From contig JBBRCE010000011.1 of NCBI GenBank assembly GCA_038205115.1, positions 49,043 to 113,042 of the forward strand: a stretch of DNA of 64,000 nucleotides, in the 5' to 3' direction. The DNA is from JBBRCE01 sp038205115 (GTDB taxonomy: Bacteria; Planctomycetota; Planctomycetia; Pirellulales; JBBRCE01). Below, one piece after another: positions 15,854 to 25,900 of the stretch. A program made the translations under genes and the position numbers. Below the pieces are notes generated by a model. The model searched no databases, was not told where the DNA came from, and was given only the letters and a program-made list of their open reading frames with translations. Position 1 is the stretch's first letter. The number at the start of each line of letters is the position of its first letter.

Positions 15854-18800
15854 GTGAATGAAATGCGTCCGCTCCTCAAAAATACCGGCATGCCCGAGAA
15901 GCACGGTTTGTACGACCCGGCCAACGAACACGACGCTTGCGGCGTGGGCTTTGTCGTTAACATGCATGGGCGACGCAGCCATCAGATCGTCCGCGGCGGG
16001 CTGGAAATCCTGGTCAACCTGACGCATCGCGGCGCGTGCGGTTGCGATCCGCTGACCGGCGACGGCGCGGGGATTTTGACGCAAATTCCGCACGAATTTC
16101 TAACCGCTGCGGCGGCCGAAGTCGGCATCACGTTGCCAGCGCTCGGCGAATACGGTGTGGGAAATGTCTTTTTGCCCAACACGCTCGACCAACGCCAGTA
16201 TTGCGAACAGCGCTTCGAAGCTTTGGTGGCTGAAGAAGGTTTGCAACTGCTCGGTTGGCGCGACGTGCCCATCGACAACAAGGATATCGGCCCGCTGGCG
16301 CGCGATGTGGAACCGTTCATTCGACAGGTTTACGTCGGCCGCGGCCAAGTAGCGCCTGACATGCTCGAATGGAAATTGTTTGTGGTTCGCAAACGCCACG
16401 AACTGGAAATCCGGCAGGCGAATCTGTCCGAACGCAAACGTTGCTACATCTGCACGTTGTCTTCGCGGGTCATCGTCTACAAGGGCTTGCTGTTGGCCAA
16501 CCAGGTTGAGATGTTTTACAAGGATCTGGTTGACGAACGTTTTGTCTCCGCGTTGGCGCTGGTGCATCAACGCTACAGCACCAATACCTTTCCGACCTGG
16601 GATTTGGCCCACCCGTTTCGCTACCTGGCTCACAATGGCGAAATCAACACCTTGCGCGGCAACGTCAACTGGATGCACGCCCGCGAGAGCATGTTCGCCA
16701 GCGAAAAATACGGCGCGGACCTGAAAAAGATCCGCCCGGTTTGCATTCCCGGCGCGAGCGACTCGGCAATCTTCGACAACGCTTTGGAACTTCTGGTGCT
16801 CACCGGTCGGCCGCTGGAACAGGCGATGTCGATGTTGATTCCCGAGCCTTGGTCGGGGCACGAGAGCATGTCGGACAATCGCAAAGCCTACTACGAATAT
16901 CAGGCCTGCTTGATGGAACCTTGGGACGGCCCGGCATCAATGGCGTTCACCGACGGCACGCGGATGGGCGCATGTTTGGATCGCAATGGTTTGCGCCCTA
17001 GCCGCTACTGGGTGACCAAAGATGGCGACGTGATCATGGCCTCCGAAGCTGGCGTGCTAGAGATTCCGCCGCAAGATGTGGTGGCCAAAGGCCGGTTGCG
17101 TCCGGGCAGAATGTTGATGATCGACACCGCGCAAGGTCGCATCATCACCGACGCCGAAATTAAAAACGCGCTGGCCGAAAAGCAGCCCTACCGCCAGTGG
17201 ATTACCGAAAACCAAATTCGCTTGGACCAACTGCCCGATATCGCCGGCGTGAATGGGCATTTGGATGAGCCAATTTTGGAATTGCAGCGATCGTTTGGTT
17301 ACACGCTAGAAGACCTGAAGGTGATTCTCGCGCCGATGGCCACCGATGGCAACGAAGCGCTAGGCTCGATGGGCAACGACACGCCGCTGGCCGTACTTTC
17401 CGATCGGCCGCAATTACTGTACGCGTATTTCAAGCAACTGTTCGCGCAGGTCACCAATCCGCCACTAGATGCCATTCGCGAAGAGATCATCACGTCGATG
17501 ATCACCACCATCGGCTGCGAAGGCAACTTGCTGGAAGAGAAGCCCGAGCATTGCCGGTTGCTGCGTCTGGAAACGCCGATTCTGACCAATTCCGAAATGG
17601 CCAAAATCAAACAACTCAACGCCCCCCGTCTGCGGACGCGCGTGCTTTCCATGTTGTTCTTGCGATCGGCTGGCGTGCAAGGCATGAAGACCCGGCTGCA
17701 AGAAATGCGCGAAGAAGCGTCGGCCGCTATGGCCGAGGGCGTGACCATCTTGGTGCTCTCCGATCGCGGCGTCAACAAAGAGTTTGCGCCCATTCCGTCG
17801 CTGCTGGCCACTGGCAACGTGCACCATCATTTGGTTCGCGAAGGTTCGCGGACGCGTGCCGGTTTGGTGATCGAAACGGGCGAAGCCCGCGAAGTTCACC
17901 ACTTTGCCTTGCTCACGGGCTACGGCGCTGGCGCGGTCAATCCGTACCTGGCGCTTGCGACCATCGACCAGATGTTTTCCGAGAAAATGTTGCCGGCAAC
18001 GCTGGACCACTACCAGGCGCAGAAGAACTTTGTCAAAGCGTGCACCAAGGGACTGCTGAAGGTCATGTCCAAGATGGGCATCAGCACGCAGCAGAGTTAT
18101 CGTGGCGCGCAAATCTTCGAAGCCGTTGGCCTCAACAGCGCGTTCATCGACGAGTTTTTTACCCGTACGGCCAGCCGTATCGAAGGCATCGGGCTAAAAG
18201 AAGTTGCCGAAGAATCGCTGCGGCGGCACGAACACGCCTATCCCACCCGGCCCGCCGCGCAGTCGTTGGATTTGGATGTCGGTGGCGCTTATGCCTGGCG
18301 ACGCAAGGGCGAGGCCCATATGTTCAGCCCGGATGTCGTGGCCAAGCTGCAGCATTCCACGCAGATCAACAGTCGTGAAGAATTCGTCAAGTTCTGCGAA
18401 CTGATCGACAACCAGAATCGCCGCTTGCTCACATTGCGCGGCCTGCTGGGTTTCAAATCGGCCACGCCCATTCCGTTGTCCGAGGTCGAACCGGCCAAGG
18501 AAATCGTCAAACGCTTTGCTACCGGCGCCATGTCGTATGGCTCGATCAGCAAAGAAGCCCACGAAACGCTGGCCATCGCCATGAATCGCATTGACGGTCG
18601 CAGCAACACCGGCGAGGGCGGCGAAGATCCGGCGCGCTATACGCTCGACGATAACGGCGACTCGCGCAACAGCGCCATCAAGCAGGTGGCCAGTGGTCGG
18701 TTTGGCGTGACCAGCAACTATTTGGTCCATGCACGCGAACTGCAAATCAAGATGGCGCAGGGTGCCAAGCCCGGCGAGGGCGGGCAGTTGCCGGGCCACA

Positions 18801-20416
18801 AAGTCGATCAAGAAATCGGTCGCATTCGCCACAGCACACCGGGCGTGGGTTTGATTTCGCCGCCGCCGCATCACGATATCTATTCGATCGAAGATCTAGC
18901 GCAATTGATTCACGATCTAAAAAACGCCAACCGCGACGCGCGCATTAGCGTCAAGCTGGTGGCCGAAGTCGGCGTCGGCACCATCGCCGCGGGCGTGGCC
19001 AAAGGCAAATCGGATGTCGTACTGATCAGTGGTCACGATGGCGGCACCGGCGCCAGCCCGCAAACATCCATCAAGCACGCGGGTTTGCCTTGGGAACTCG
19101 GCTTGGCCGAAACGCATCAGGTTTTGGTTCGCAACGATTTGCGTGGGCGGATTGTCGTCCAGACCGACGGTATGATTCGCACGCCTAAAGATGTGGCAAT
19201 TGCCACGCTGTTGGGCGCGGAAGAGTGGGGCATTGCCACCGCGGCGCTGGTGACCATTGGCTGCATCATGATGCGCAAATGCCATTTGAACACGTGCCCC
19301 GTGGGCATCGCCACGCAGGACGAATCGCTGCGGCAGAAATTCACTGGCAAGCCGGAACACGTTATCAATTACTTTTTCCTGTTGGCCGAAGGCTTGCGCG
19401 AGATCATGGCCTCGCTGGGATTCCGCACCATCAATGAAATGGTCGGTCGCGTGGACTTGCTCGAGACCAAAGCGGCCACCGATCACGGCAAATCGCAGGG
19501 TTTGGATTTTGGCGCCATTTTGCGCAAGCCGCAAGTTCCGGACTTCGTCAAAACGTATTGCGCCGAGTCGCAAGATCACGGCATCAATAGTTCGCTGGAC
19601 GTTACCACGCTGCTGGACGCTTGCCAGGCGGCATTGGATGATCAATCCCCGGTCCAAGTGGATTTGCCAATTCGCAACATCAATCGCACCGTCGCGACGG
19701 TGCTATGCAGCGAAGTCACCAAGCGTTACGGTGCCAAGGGCTTTGATCGCGAAGACACGATTCAGATTAATTTCCGCGGAACCTGCGGCCAGAGTTTGAT
19801 GGCCTTTGGTGTGCATGGCGTCACTGTGCGCGTTGAGGGCGACGTCAACGATTATTGCGGCAAGGGACTGTCTGGCGGCAAGGTCATCGTCTATCCGCCG
19901 CGCGAGAGCACCTTTAAGGCGGAAGAAAACGTCATTGCCGGTAACGTCGTGCTATACGGCGCCACCAGCGGCGAAGTTTATTTGCGAGGCTTGGCCGGCG
20001 AGCGTTTCTGCGTTCGCAACAGCGGCGCTACGGCAGTGGTCGAAGGCGTCGGCGATCATGGCTGCGAGTACATGACCGGTGGCACGGTCGTCATTTTGGG
20101 TGAGACGGGCCGTAACTTTGCGGCCGGCATGTCCGGCGGCATCGCGTATGTGCTGGATCTCAATGGCACCTTTCCACCGCTGGTCAATAAAGAGATGGTC
20201 GACCTGGAAGAAATGGACGAAGACGACGCCCGACTGGTTCAGCAGTTGGTGGGTAAGCATGTCGAATACACCGGCAGCACGCGCGGTAAAGACATTCTGG
20301 ACAATTGGGATTCGCTGTCTGCGAAGTTCGTGAAAGTCATGCCCCGCGATTACAAGCGGGCCATGGCCGAACTGGCGGCGCGCCAGCAAGCAAAGCAGGT
20401 TCCGGTGCCAGCCTAG
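15854..20416 (+). CDS. gltB: Glutamate synthase, large subunit
   Basis: A 1520-residue protein, normal for the ferredoxin/NADPH large subunit. Together with the small subunit it makes two glutamates from glutamine and 2-oxoglutarate. Cys29 (ACGVGF) is the N-terminal nucleophile of the glutaminase domain after removal of a propeptide. The central domain, the FMN-binding synthase domain (GEGGEDPARY, SGHDGGTGASPQTS) and the C-terminal GXGXG helix (from about 1280) follow in order. The 3Fe-4S ligands are Cys1137, Cys1143 and Cys1148 (CIMMRKCHLNTC). The start is uncertain: GTG at 15854, or ATG at 15863 or 15890. None has a good ribosome site, which may mean coupling to the LysR gene. Confidence 0.97.
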   Translation: MNEMRPLLKNTGMPEKHGLYDPANEHDACGVGFVVNMHGRRSHQIVRGGLEILVNLTHRGACGCDPLTGDGAGILTQIPHEFLTAAAAEVGITLPALGEYGVGNVFLPNTLDQRQYCEQRFEALVAEEGLQLLGWRDVPIDNKDIGPLARDVEPFIRQVYVGRGQVAPDMLEWKLFVVRKRHELEIRQANLSERKRCYICTLSSRVIVYKGLLLANQVEMFYKDLVDERFVSALALVHQRYSTNTFPTWDLAHPFRYLAHNGEINTLRGNVNWMHARESMFASEKYGADLKKIRPVCIPGASDSAIFDNALELLVLTGRPLEQAMSMLIPEPWSGHESMSDNRKAYYEYQACLMEPWDGPASMAFTDGTRMGACLDRNGLRPSRYWVTKDGDVIMASEAGVLEIPPQDVVAKGRLRPGRMLMIDTAQGRIITDAEIKNALAEKQPYRQWITENQIRLDQLPDIAGVNGHLDEPILELQRSFGYTLEDLKVILAPMATDGNEALGSMGNDTPLAVLSDRPQLLYAYFKQLFAQVTNPPLDAIREEIITSMITTIGCEGNLLEEKPEHCRLLRLETPILTNSEMAKIKQLNAPRLRTRVLSMLFLRSAGVQGMKTRLQEMREEASAAMAEGVTILVLSDRGVNKEFAPIPSLLATGNVHHHLVREGSRTRAGLVIETGEAREVHHFALLTGYGAGAVNPYLALATIDQMFSEKMLPATLDHYQAQKNFVKACTKGLLKVMSKMGISTQQSYRGAQIFEAVGLNSAFIDEFFTRTASRIEGIGLKEVAEESLRRHEHAYPTRPAAQSLDLDVGGAYAWRRKGEAHMFSPDVVAKLQHSTQINSREEFVKFCELIDNQNRRLLTLRGLLGFKSATPIPLSEVEPAKEIVKRFATGAMSYGSISKEAHETLAIAMNRIDGRSNTGEGGEDPARYTLDDNGDSRNSAIKQVASGRFGVTSNYLVHARELQIKMAQGAKPGEGGQLPGHKVDQEIGRIRHSTPGVGLISPPPHHDIYSIEDLAQLIHDLKNANRDARISVKLVAEVGVGTIAAGVAKGKSDVVLISGHDGGTGASPQTSIKHAGLPWELGLAETHQVLVRNDLRGRIVVQTDGMIRTPKDVAIATLLGAEEWGIATAALVTIGCIMMRKCHLNTCPVGIATQDESLRQKFTGKPEHVINYFFLLAEGLREIMASLGFRTINEMVGRVDLLETKAATDHGKSQGLDFGAILRKPQVPDFVKTYCAESQDHGINSSLDVTTLLDACQAALDDQSPVQVDLPIRNINRTVATVLCSEVTKRYGAKGFDREDTIQINFRGTCGQSLMAFGVHGVTVRVEGDVNDYCGKGLSGGKVIVYPPRESTFKAEENVIAGNVVLYGATSGEVYLRGLAGERFCVRNSGATAVVEGVGDHGCEYMTGGTVVILGETGRNFAAGMSGGIAYVLDLNGTFPPLVNKEMVDLEEMDEDDARLVQQLVGKHVEYTGSTRGKDILDNWDSLSAKFVKVMPRDYKRAMAELAARQQAKQVPVPA

Positions 20417-20527
20417 TTGGTTTTCATTTCCGTTTGCCAGGCAATCAGGTCGCGAGCACCAACAGGCCGCGCGTTGCCTGGCCACAACATTACGCTTCAT
20501 CACACACGTCAGTATCGAGTTTTTATC

Positions 20528-22012
20528 ATGGGCGACATTCGCGGCTTCATGAAGCATGCCCGCAAGGCTTTCGGCAAGGCGCCGGTGGCCGAGCGGCTAG
20601 GGCACTACAACGAATTTTTGCAAGTGCTCTCCAACGAAGAAATGAAAACGCAAGGCGCGCGGTGCATGGATTGCGGCGTGCCGTTTTGCCACATGGGCTG
20701 TCCGCTGGGCAACATCATTCCGGACTGGAACGATCTGGTCTATCGCGACCAATGGCACGATGCGCTTGATCGCTTGCACGCCACCAACAATTTTCCGGAA
20801 TTCACGGGTCGCGTCTGCCCCGCCCCGTGCGAGGCGGCCTGCGTGCTGGGCATTAACGAAGACCCCGTGGCCATCAAGCAAATTGAAGTTTCGATCGCGG
20901 ATCGCGGTTTCGAAGAAGGTTGGATCGTGGCCGAACCGCCGCTGATCCGCACCGGCAAGCGTGTGGCCGTGGTTGGCAGCGGACCGGCGGGATTGGCGGC
21001 CGCGCAGCAGTTGAATCGCGCGGGACATCAAGTCACGGTGTTCGAGCGGGCAAGCCGACCCGGTGGACTGCTGATGTACGGCATTCCGGATTTTAAGTTG
21101 GAAAAATCGCGAGTCTGGCGACGAATCAAGCAGCTCGAAGAAGAAGGCGTCGAGTTCCGTTGCAACGCCAATATTGGCGTCGACGTGCCGACACAAACGT
21201 TGCGAGATGACTTCGACGCCATCTTGCTCTGCGGCGGATCGACCGCGCCGCGCGACCTGCCTATTCCGGGCCGCGAACTGCGGGGCGTTCACTTTGCGAT
21301 GGAATTTTTGCCGCAGCAAAACGCCAAGAACCAGGGCGACCAAATCGCCGATCAAATTCTGGCCACCGACAAAGACGTGATCGTGATTGGCGGCGGCGAT
21401 ACCGGTAGCGATTGCGTCGGCACGTCAAACCGTCACCGTCGCAAATCGCTGGTGCAGTTCGAACTGCTGCCGCAACCGCCAGAGCTCGGGTATTTTCCCC
21501 GTGCCAGTGAGCGTCCGTCGAGTACGCCGTGGCCGCTGTGGCCCATGATGATGCGGAGCAGCACTTCGCACGAAGAAGGCTGCGATCGCAAGTTTGGCAT
21601 CCTCACCAAAGAATTTCGCGGTGACTCCAGCGGACACGTGCAAAGTCTGGTCACCGTGGAAATCGAGTGGACCACCAAGAACGGTCGGCAGGTTTTCGAG
21701 GAGTTGCCCAACACGCAGAAGGAGTGGCCCTGCCAATTGGCGCTGCTGGCCATGGGTTTCGTCGGACCGGAAAAACGCGGTCCGATTGCCGATCTGAATA
21801 TCGAACTCGATCCGCGCGGCAATGTCAAAACCAATGCCGAGTTTGCCACGAGTCTGCAGGGCGTATTCGCCGCGGGCGACTTGCGCCGCGGTCAGTCGCT
21901 GGTGGTCTGGGCCATCCATGAAGGCCGCGAGGCGGCTCGCGCCGTCGATAAGCATCTGATGGGCGTGAGTCACCTGCCAAGCGTCAACGCCGGCGACTTC
22001 GCGCATCGCTAA
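20528..22012 (+). CDS. gltD: Glutamate synthase, small subunit (NADPH)
   Basis: The ATG at 20528 gives 494 residues, the usual length. A longer in-frame version from 20417 would start right at the gltB stop and adds no family sequence. The N-terminal cysteine clusters for two 4Fe-4S centres are present (CMDCGVPFCHMGCP and CPAPCEAACVLG). The FAD site GSGPAGLAAAQQL and the NADPH site GGGDTGSDCVGTS follow, and the C-terminal GVFAAGDLRRGQSLVVWAI closes the fold. It passes electrons from NADPH to the large subunit. It is co-directional with gltB, 111 bases downstream. Confidence 0.96.
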   Translation: MGDIRGFMKHARKAFGKAPVAERLGHYNEFLQVLSNEEMKTQGARCMDCGVPFCHMGCPLGNIIPDWNDLVYRDQWHDALDRLHATNNFPEFTGRVCPAPCEAACVLGINEDPVAIKQIEVSIADRGFEEGWIVAEPPLIRTGKRVAVVGSGPAGLAAAQQLNRAGHQVTVFERASRPGGLLMYGIPDFKLEKSRVWRRIKQLEEEGVEFRCNANIGVDVPTQTLRDDFDAILLCGGSTAPRDLPIPGRELRGVHFAMEFLPQQNAKNQGDQIADQILATDKDVIVIGGGDTGSDCVGTSNRHRRKSLVQFELLPQPPELGYFPRASERPSSTPWPLWPMMMRSSTSHEEGCDRKFGILTKEFRGDSSGHVQSLVTVEIEWTTKNGRQVFEELPNTQKEWPCQLALLAMGFVGPEKRGPIADLNIELDPRGNVKTNAEFATSLQGVFAAGDLRRGQSLVVWAIHEGREAARAVDKHLMGVSHLPSVNAGDFAHR

Positions 22013-22105
22013 ATCGCGGGCGTTCTCAATCGAAGCGCGGGCTAGCGCGGTAGGCGGCGCGGGTTGTGAATGCGCCGATGTTCGCCAAAGAGAAGTTCGG
22101 CCAGC

Positions 22106-22840
22106 ATGAACGCAATCCAACAGCGCATCGCGGAAAATCTGGCGGAAGTGCGCGGACGCATTTCCGCCGCGGCACAACGTAGCGGGCGTGCGGCCGGCGA
22201 TGTGCGTCTGGTGGCAGCCACCAAGTACGTCGGCCTGCCGGAAATTCAGGCGCTGCTGGCCTGTGGCTGCCGCGACTTTGGCGAGAGCCGGCCGCAGTCT
22301 CTGTGGGCAAAATCGTACGCACTGACCGGTGAAGAGATTCGTTGGCATCTGATTGGGCAACTGCAACGCAACAAACTTCGCCGCACATTGCCGCTCACCA
22401 GTTGGATTCATTCCTGCGAGCGTTGGAAAACCGTGCAAGCCGTGGACGAGATGGCCGGCGAGTTGAATTTGTCGCCGTCGCTGCTGCTGGAAGTGAACAT
22501 CTCGGGCGATGCCGCCAAGCAGGGTTTTCGGCCCGACGAATTGCCAGCGGCCTGCGAGCAGATGCTGCGGTTGCAGAACCTGAGAATTTGCGGACTGATG
22601 GCCATGGCCGGGCTCGATGACGATCTGCCTGCCGCGCGGCGCGAATTCGGCCAGATGCGCGAGCTGCGAAATCAACTCGCGGCACGGTTTGGCGATGCGC
22701 TGCCGCTGCCAGAACTTTCGATGGGCATGAGCGGCGATTACGAAGCGGCCATCGAATCAGGCGCAACAATGGTTCGCGTGGGCTCGGCGCTGTTCGCAGG
22801 CTTGCCAACATCGCGCGACACCGACGAACCGCCGCCATGA
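22106..22840 (+). CDS. YggS/PROSC-family pyridoxal phosphate homeostasis protein
   Basis: The ATG at 22106 is supported by AGAAG about 10 bases upstream. The 244 residues fit the family. The PLP-binding Lys is in LVAATKYVG, GCRDFGESR corresponds to the family motif with the conserved Glu, HLIGQLQRNK matches the conserved core, and LSMGMSGDYEAAIESGATMVRVGSALFG-type residues form the phosphate-binding end. These proteins bind PLP on an alanine-racemase-like barrel without known catalysis and keep free PLP low. It probably belongs to the same transcript as gltD (93-base gap). Confidence 0.93.
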   Translation: MNAIQQRIAENLAEVRGRISAAAQRSGRAAGDVRLVAATKYVGLPEIQALLACGCRDFGESRPQSLWAKSYALTGEEIRWHLIGQLQRNKLRRTLPLTSWIHSCERWKTVQAVDEMAGELNLSPSLLLEVNISGDAAKQGFRPDELPAACEQMLRLQNLRICGLMAMAGLDDDLPAARREFGQMRELRNQLAARFGDALPLPELSMGMSGDYEAAIESGATMVRVGSALFAGLPTSRDTDEPPP

Positions 22841-22903
22841 TGCCGCTATGGATTCGCTGGGCGACTCGATCCGATTGTCGGTTCAACGGGCATGCACTTC
22901 AGG

Positions 22904-25900
22904 CTATTTGTTTTTCAACTGACTTTGCAACCACGGGATTCCATGTTCGCCTTGCAATTCCATGCCAAACCGTGACGGCCATTCGGTCTTGTTAAGCGTC
23001 TCGATCGACTTCCGAGCAGCATCAAATTTCATTTGGTGAATTTGCGCTGCGGCAAGCTTGAGCAACCCGGTCGGCTCCAAGCGGCGCAACTCGGCCACTT
23101 GCTGCCAATGTTCGATGGCATCGTCCCAGCGATTTTGCTTTTCGCGTAACGCGGCCATCGCCTGGTGATTCTCGGCTTCGGTCGGCGCGGCTTCGATGAT
23201 GTTGGTGGCCGCGCGTTCGGCTTCGGCTTCGTTGGATTTGAGCCGCTCGGCCAATTGCTCGTAGAGCTTTAAATTGTGGCGATTGAAATCCAACTGGGCC
23301 AGCAGCGTTTGGTTTGCTGCGTCCGTCTTACCCAAGGCGACGTAGCACTGGATCAATGCCAAATAGACTTCTTGATCGGCCGGTTGCAACTGCCGCGCGA
23401 GCTCCAATTGCTGCGCCGCCAACTCCATTTTTCCGCGCGTTTGATACTCCAAGCCAACCTGCTTGCGGAGCAACGGGCTGTCTTTGCCGCTGGCGGCCGC
23501 CTGCTCGTCGAGCGTTTTGACGTACGCGTCCAGATCTTTGGCTTCGTGAATTACGCGGGCCAGCGTCAGCAGCGCGCTGGTTCGTTGATTGCTGCGCGGC
23601 GGCCAGCAAACGATGGCCGCCGATGCCGCGTCTACCGCCTGGTTGGTGCGGCCACGGGCCGATTCGGCAACCGCCAGGCCTTGGTAGTACGTGGCCAGCG
23701 TGCCATCGCCCAGTCCGGCGTTGGGGTTGGCGCGCTGACGTCGCGAAACGGCCTCGGCAAAGTATTTGGCTGCGTCGGCAAATCGCTCGCAGTCGATGCT
23801 GCCCTGGCCGAACGCGGCAACGTTTTCGGCGGTCCAGCGTCCACCCCGGTGGTAGAAGTCGTCCGTCTGCTTGATCAGTTCGTCCAGTTGCTGCGGGCGC
23901 TTGGATTGGAAGTAGGCTCGCATCAGCATCTCACGGTACGACATTGCCTCAGGCGCGGCGACGACCAGCGGTTGCAGCACGGCAATCGATTCCGCATAAC
24001 GCCCCCGTTGCTGCAGAAAGTCGGCCAAGTGCGTTTGTTCGTTTTGGTCGAGCACACCATCGCGATGCGCCAGCAGCAAGATTTCCACCGCACGATCGCG
24101 GCGGTCGAGACCATGCCAAAAATAGTCGGCAATGTAGGTGCAGTGTCGTCCCGAGTTTTTGTACTCGGCCAGCACTTCGTTGGCCGCTTTCGCAAAATCG
24201 TCCGTTTTTGCCGCCCAGAAATAATCGGAACTGCCGTAATTCTTATGGAAGATGTACGGCGAATGGCTTTCGCGCGTGGACATCTCGCGCTTGATCTCGA
24301 CGATGGCCAGCGCAAGAACTCGGGCTTCGAGCGCCTGATTTTCCACCTTGGCGTCAGAGGCGAAATGCCGGTTTTGGGCTAATTCGCTGCCCATCGAATT
24401 CCAACTACTGTTCCAAGTGATTTGCAAACGATCGGGCCACTGCTCCATCCGCTCGACCGTGTAGCGCAATGCTTCGGCCGCGCCCAGACCCTCGCGAACG
24501 ATTTGCACGGGCGACTGGGCCGTATTGCGATATTGTTCGGTTTGGCGTTTGAGAATCGCCGGCATCTGCTCGAAGGCAAATGTTCGGAGTGGCTTTTCGA
24601 ACCCGCGCAACTTGCCGCGAATGGCGATATCGAATGTCTGCACCAATCGAGTCACCGCGTCCTGACGGATGTTCTCATCAGTCGCCGACTCGATCTGCCG
24701 AAGTCCAAAAGCAATTAGGCTCTCGAGCAGTTGCTCATCTTTGCCAAGCGATACTTCACCGCGACGGTCCAACGCGTTGTTGTACAGCGCCCAGAGTCGG
24801 TCCGTCAGCCAGCGGCGTTGCTGCGGGTGCTCGGGGCGAACCAGTCGGGCGTTCAGCGCGTCTTCACCGGCGGCGAAGCGATTGAGATTTTCGTACATGC
24901 CGACCAAATCGCCCAGCACGGCATTGTCCTGGTTCGGCCAGAGTCCCGGATGTTCTTTGGTCCCAGCATGGGCCGCCTGGTAGGCGCTGACTTCCGCCTC
25001 AAGCAACTGCAATCCTTCGTCGCGACGGTCGTAATTCCAGAACAGCGTTTTGGCCAACTGGTTCGAAATCTGCAGCCGCTCGCGACTGCCGGGGGCCGAC
25101 TGCTGTTGAAGTTCTCGCAGTTCGCGCAACTGTTCGTCGCGCAGTTTGTCGTTCGGCAGTTTGTCGAGCGAGCCCAGGAAACTGGCCATCAGCGGTTGCT
25201 CGCCGGATGTCCATTTTCGTTCGAAGGCGCGGCGCAGGTCGGCCAGGCAGCGCTCGACGTGCGGACCCGGCTGATTCAAGACTTCGGCCGAACGGCGCTC
25301 GACCAACGCTTCGAATAAATCCAGCGCGCGGAGATCGGTTGCGGAATGCTCGGCTTGCCGCAATTTCGCAATGCGAGCAATGATCTCGTCGGCGGTTGCC
25401 TCGTTGCGCAGTTCCGTCAGCACGGTCGAATGAACCGTTTGCAAAAACGGGTAAATCTGCTGCGGCGTGCGGCCCGGCAAGGCGTCCGGCAACATCTGCA
25501 ATAAGCGGAAGTCGCGGCAGGCGCCGTAGATCTCGCGCAACTGAGAGAGGTAATTCTCTGGATTAGACGACTTTTCGAACAGCGCTCGGAAGGCCAGCAA
25601 CACGCTCTCGTCCAACTCGCTGGGCAACGGCGCCTGGCTGTAGCACCAGCGATTGCGCGCGACAGACACCAGCCGGTTCAATTGCCCCTCGGGCAGTTGT
25701 TTGTACGACTCCAGCTTGGCTTTCTCGAATGCTTCGCGACGGTCTTGCACTTGGTACCAGAGCGAAAGTGCGCGGTAATCGTCGGCCGTGAGTAGTTGAT
25801 CCTTTTGGCAAGCTTCGAAGATGCTAATCGCTTCGTCCAGTTTGCCACGCTCGGCCAACAGCAAAGCCAGCAGTCGACGCCACGGCGCCGTGCTGACATC

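Noticed and set aside
21425..22675. Minus-strand open frame of 416 codons
   Set aside because: It is antisense to gltD and the YggS gene, both strongly supported, and gives a Gln/Arg/His-rich peptide with no domain.
23276..24382. Long plus-strand open frame (368 codons) inside the giant gene
   Set aside because: It lies fully antisense to the well-supported 3261-residue protein, has no family features and reflects the codon bias of the opposite strand.
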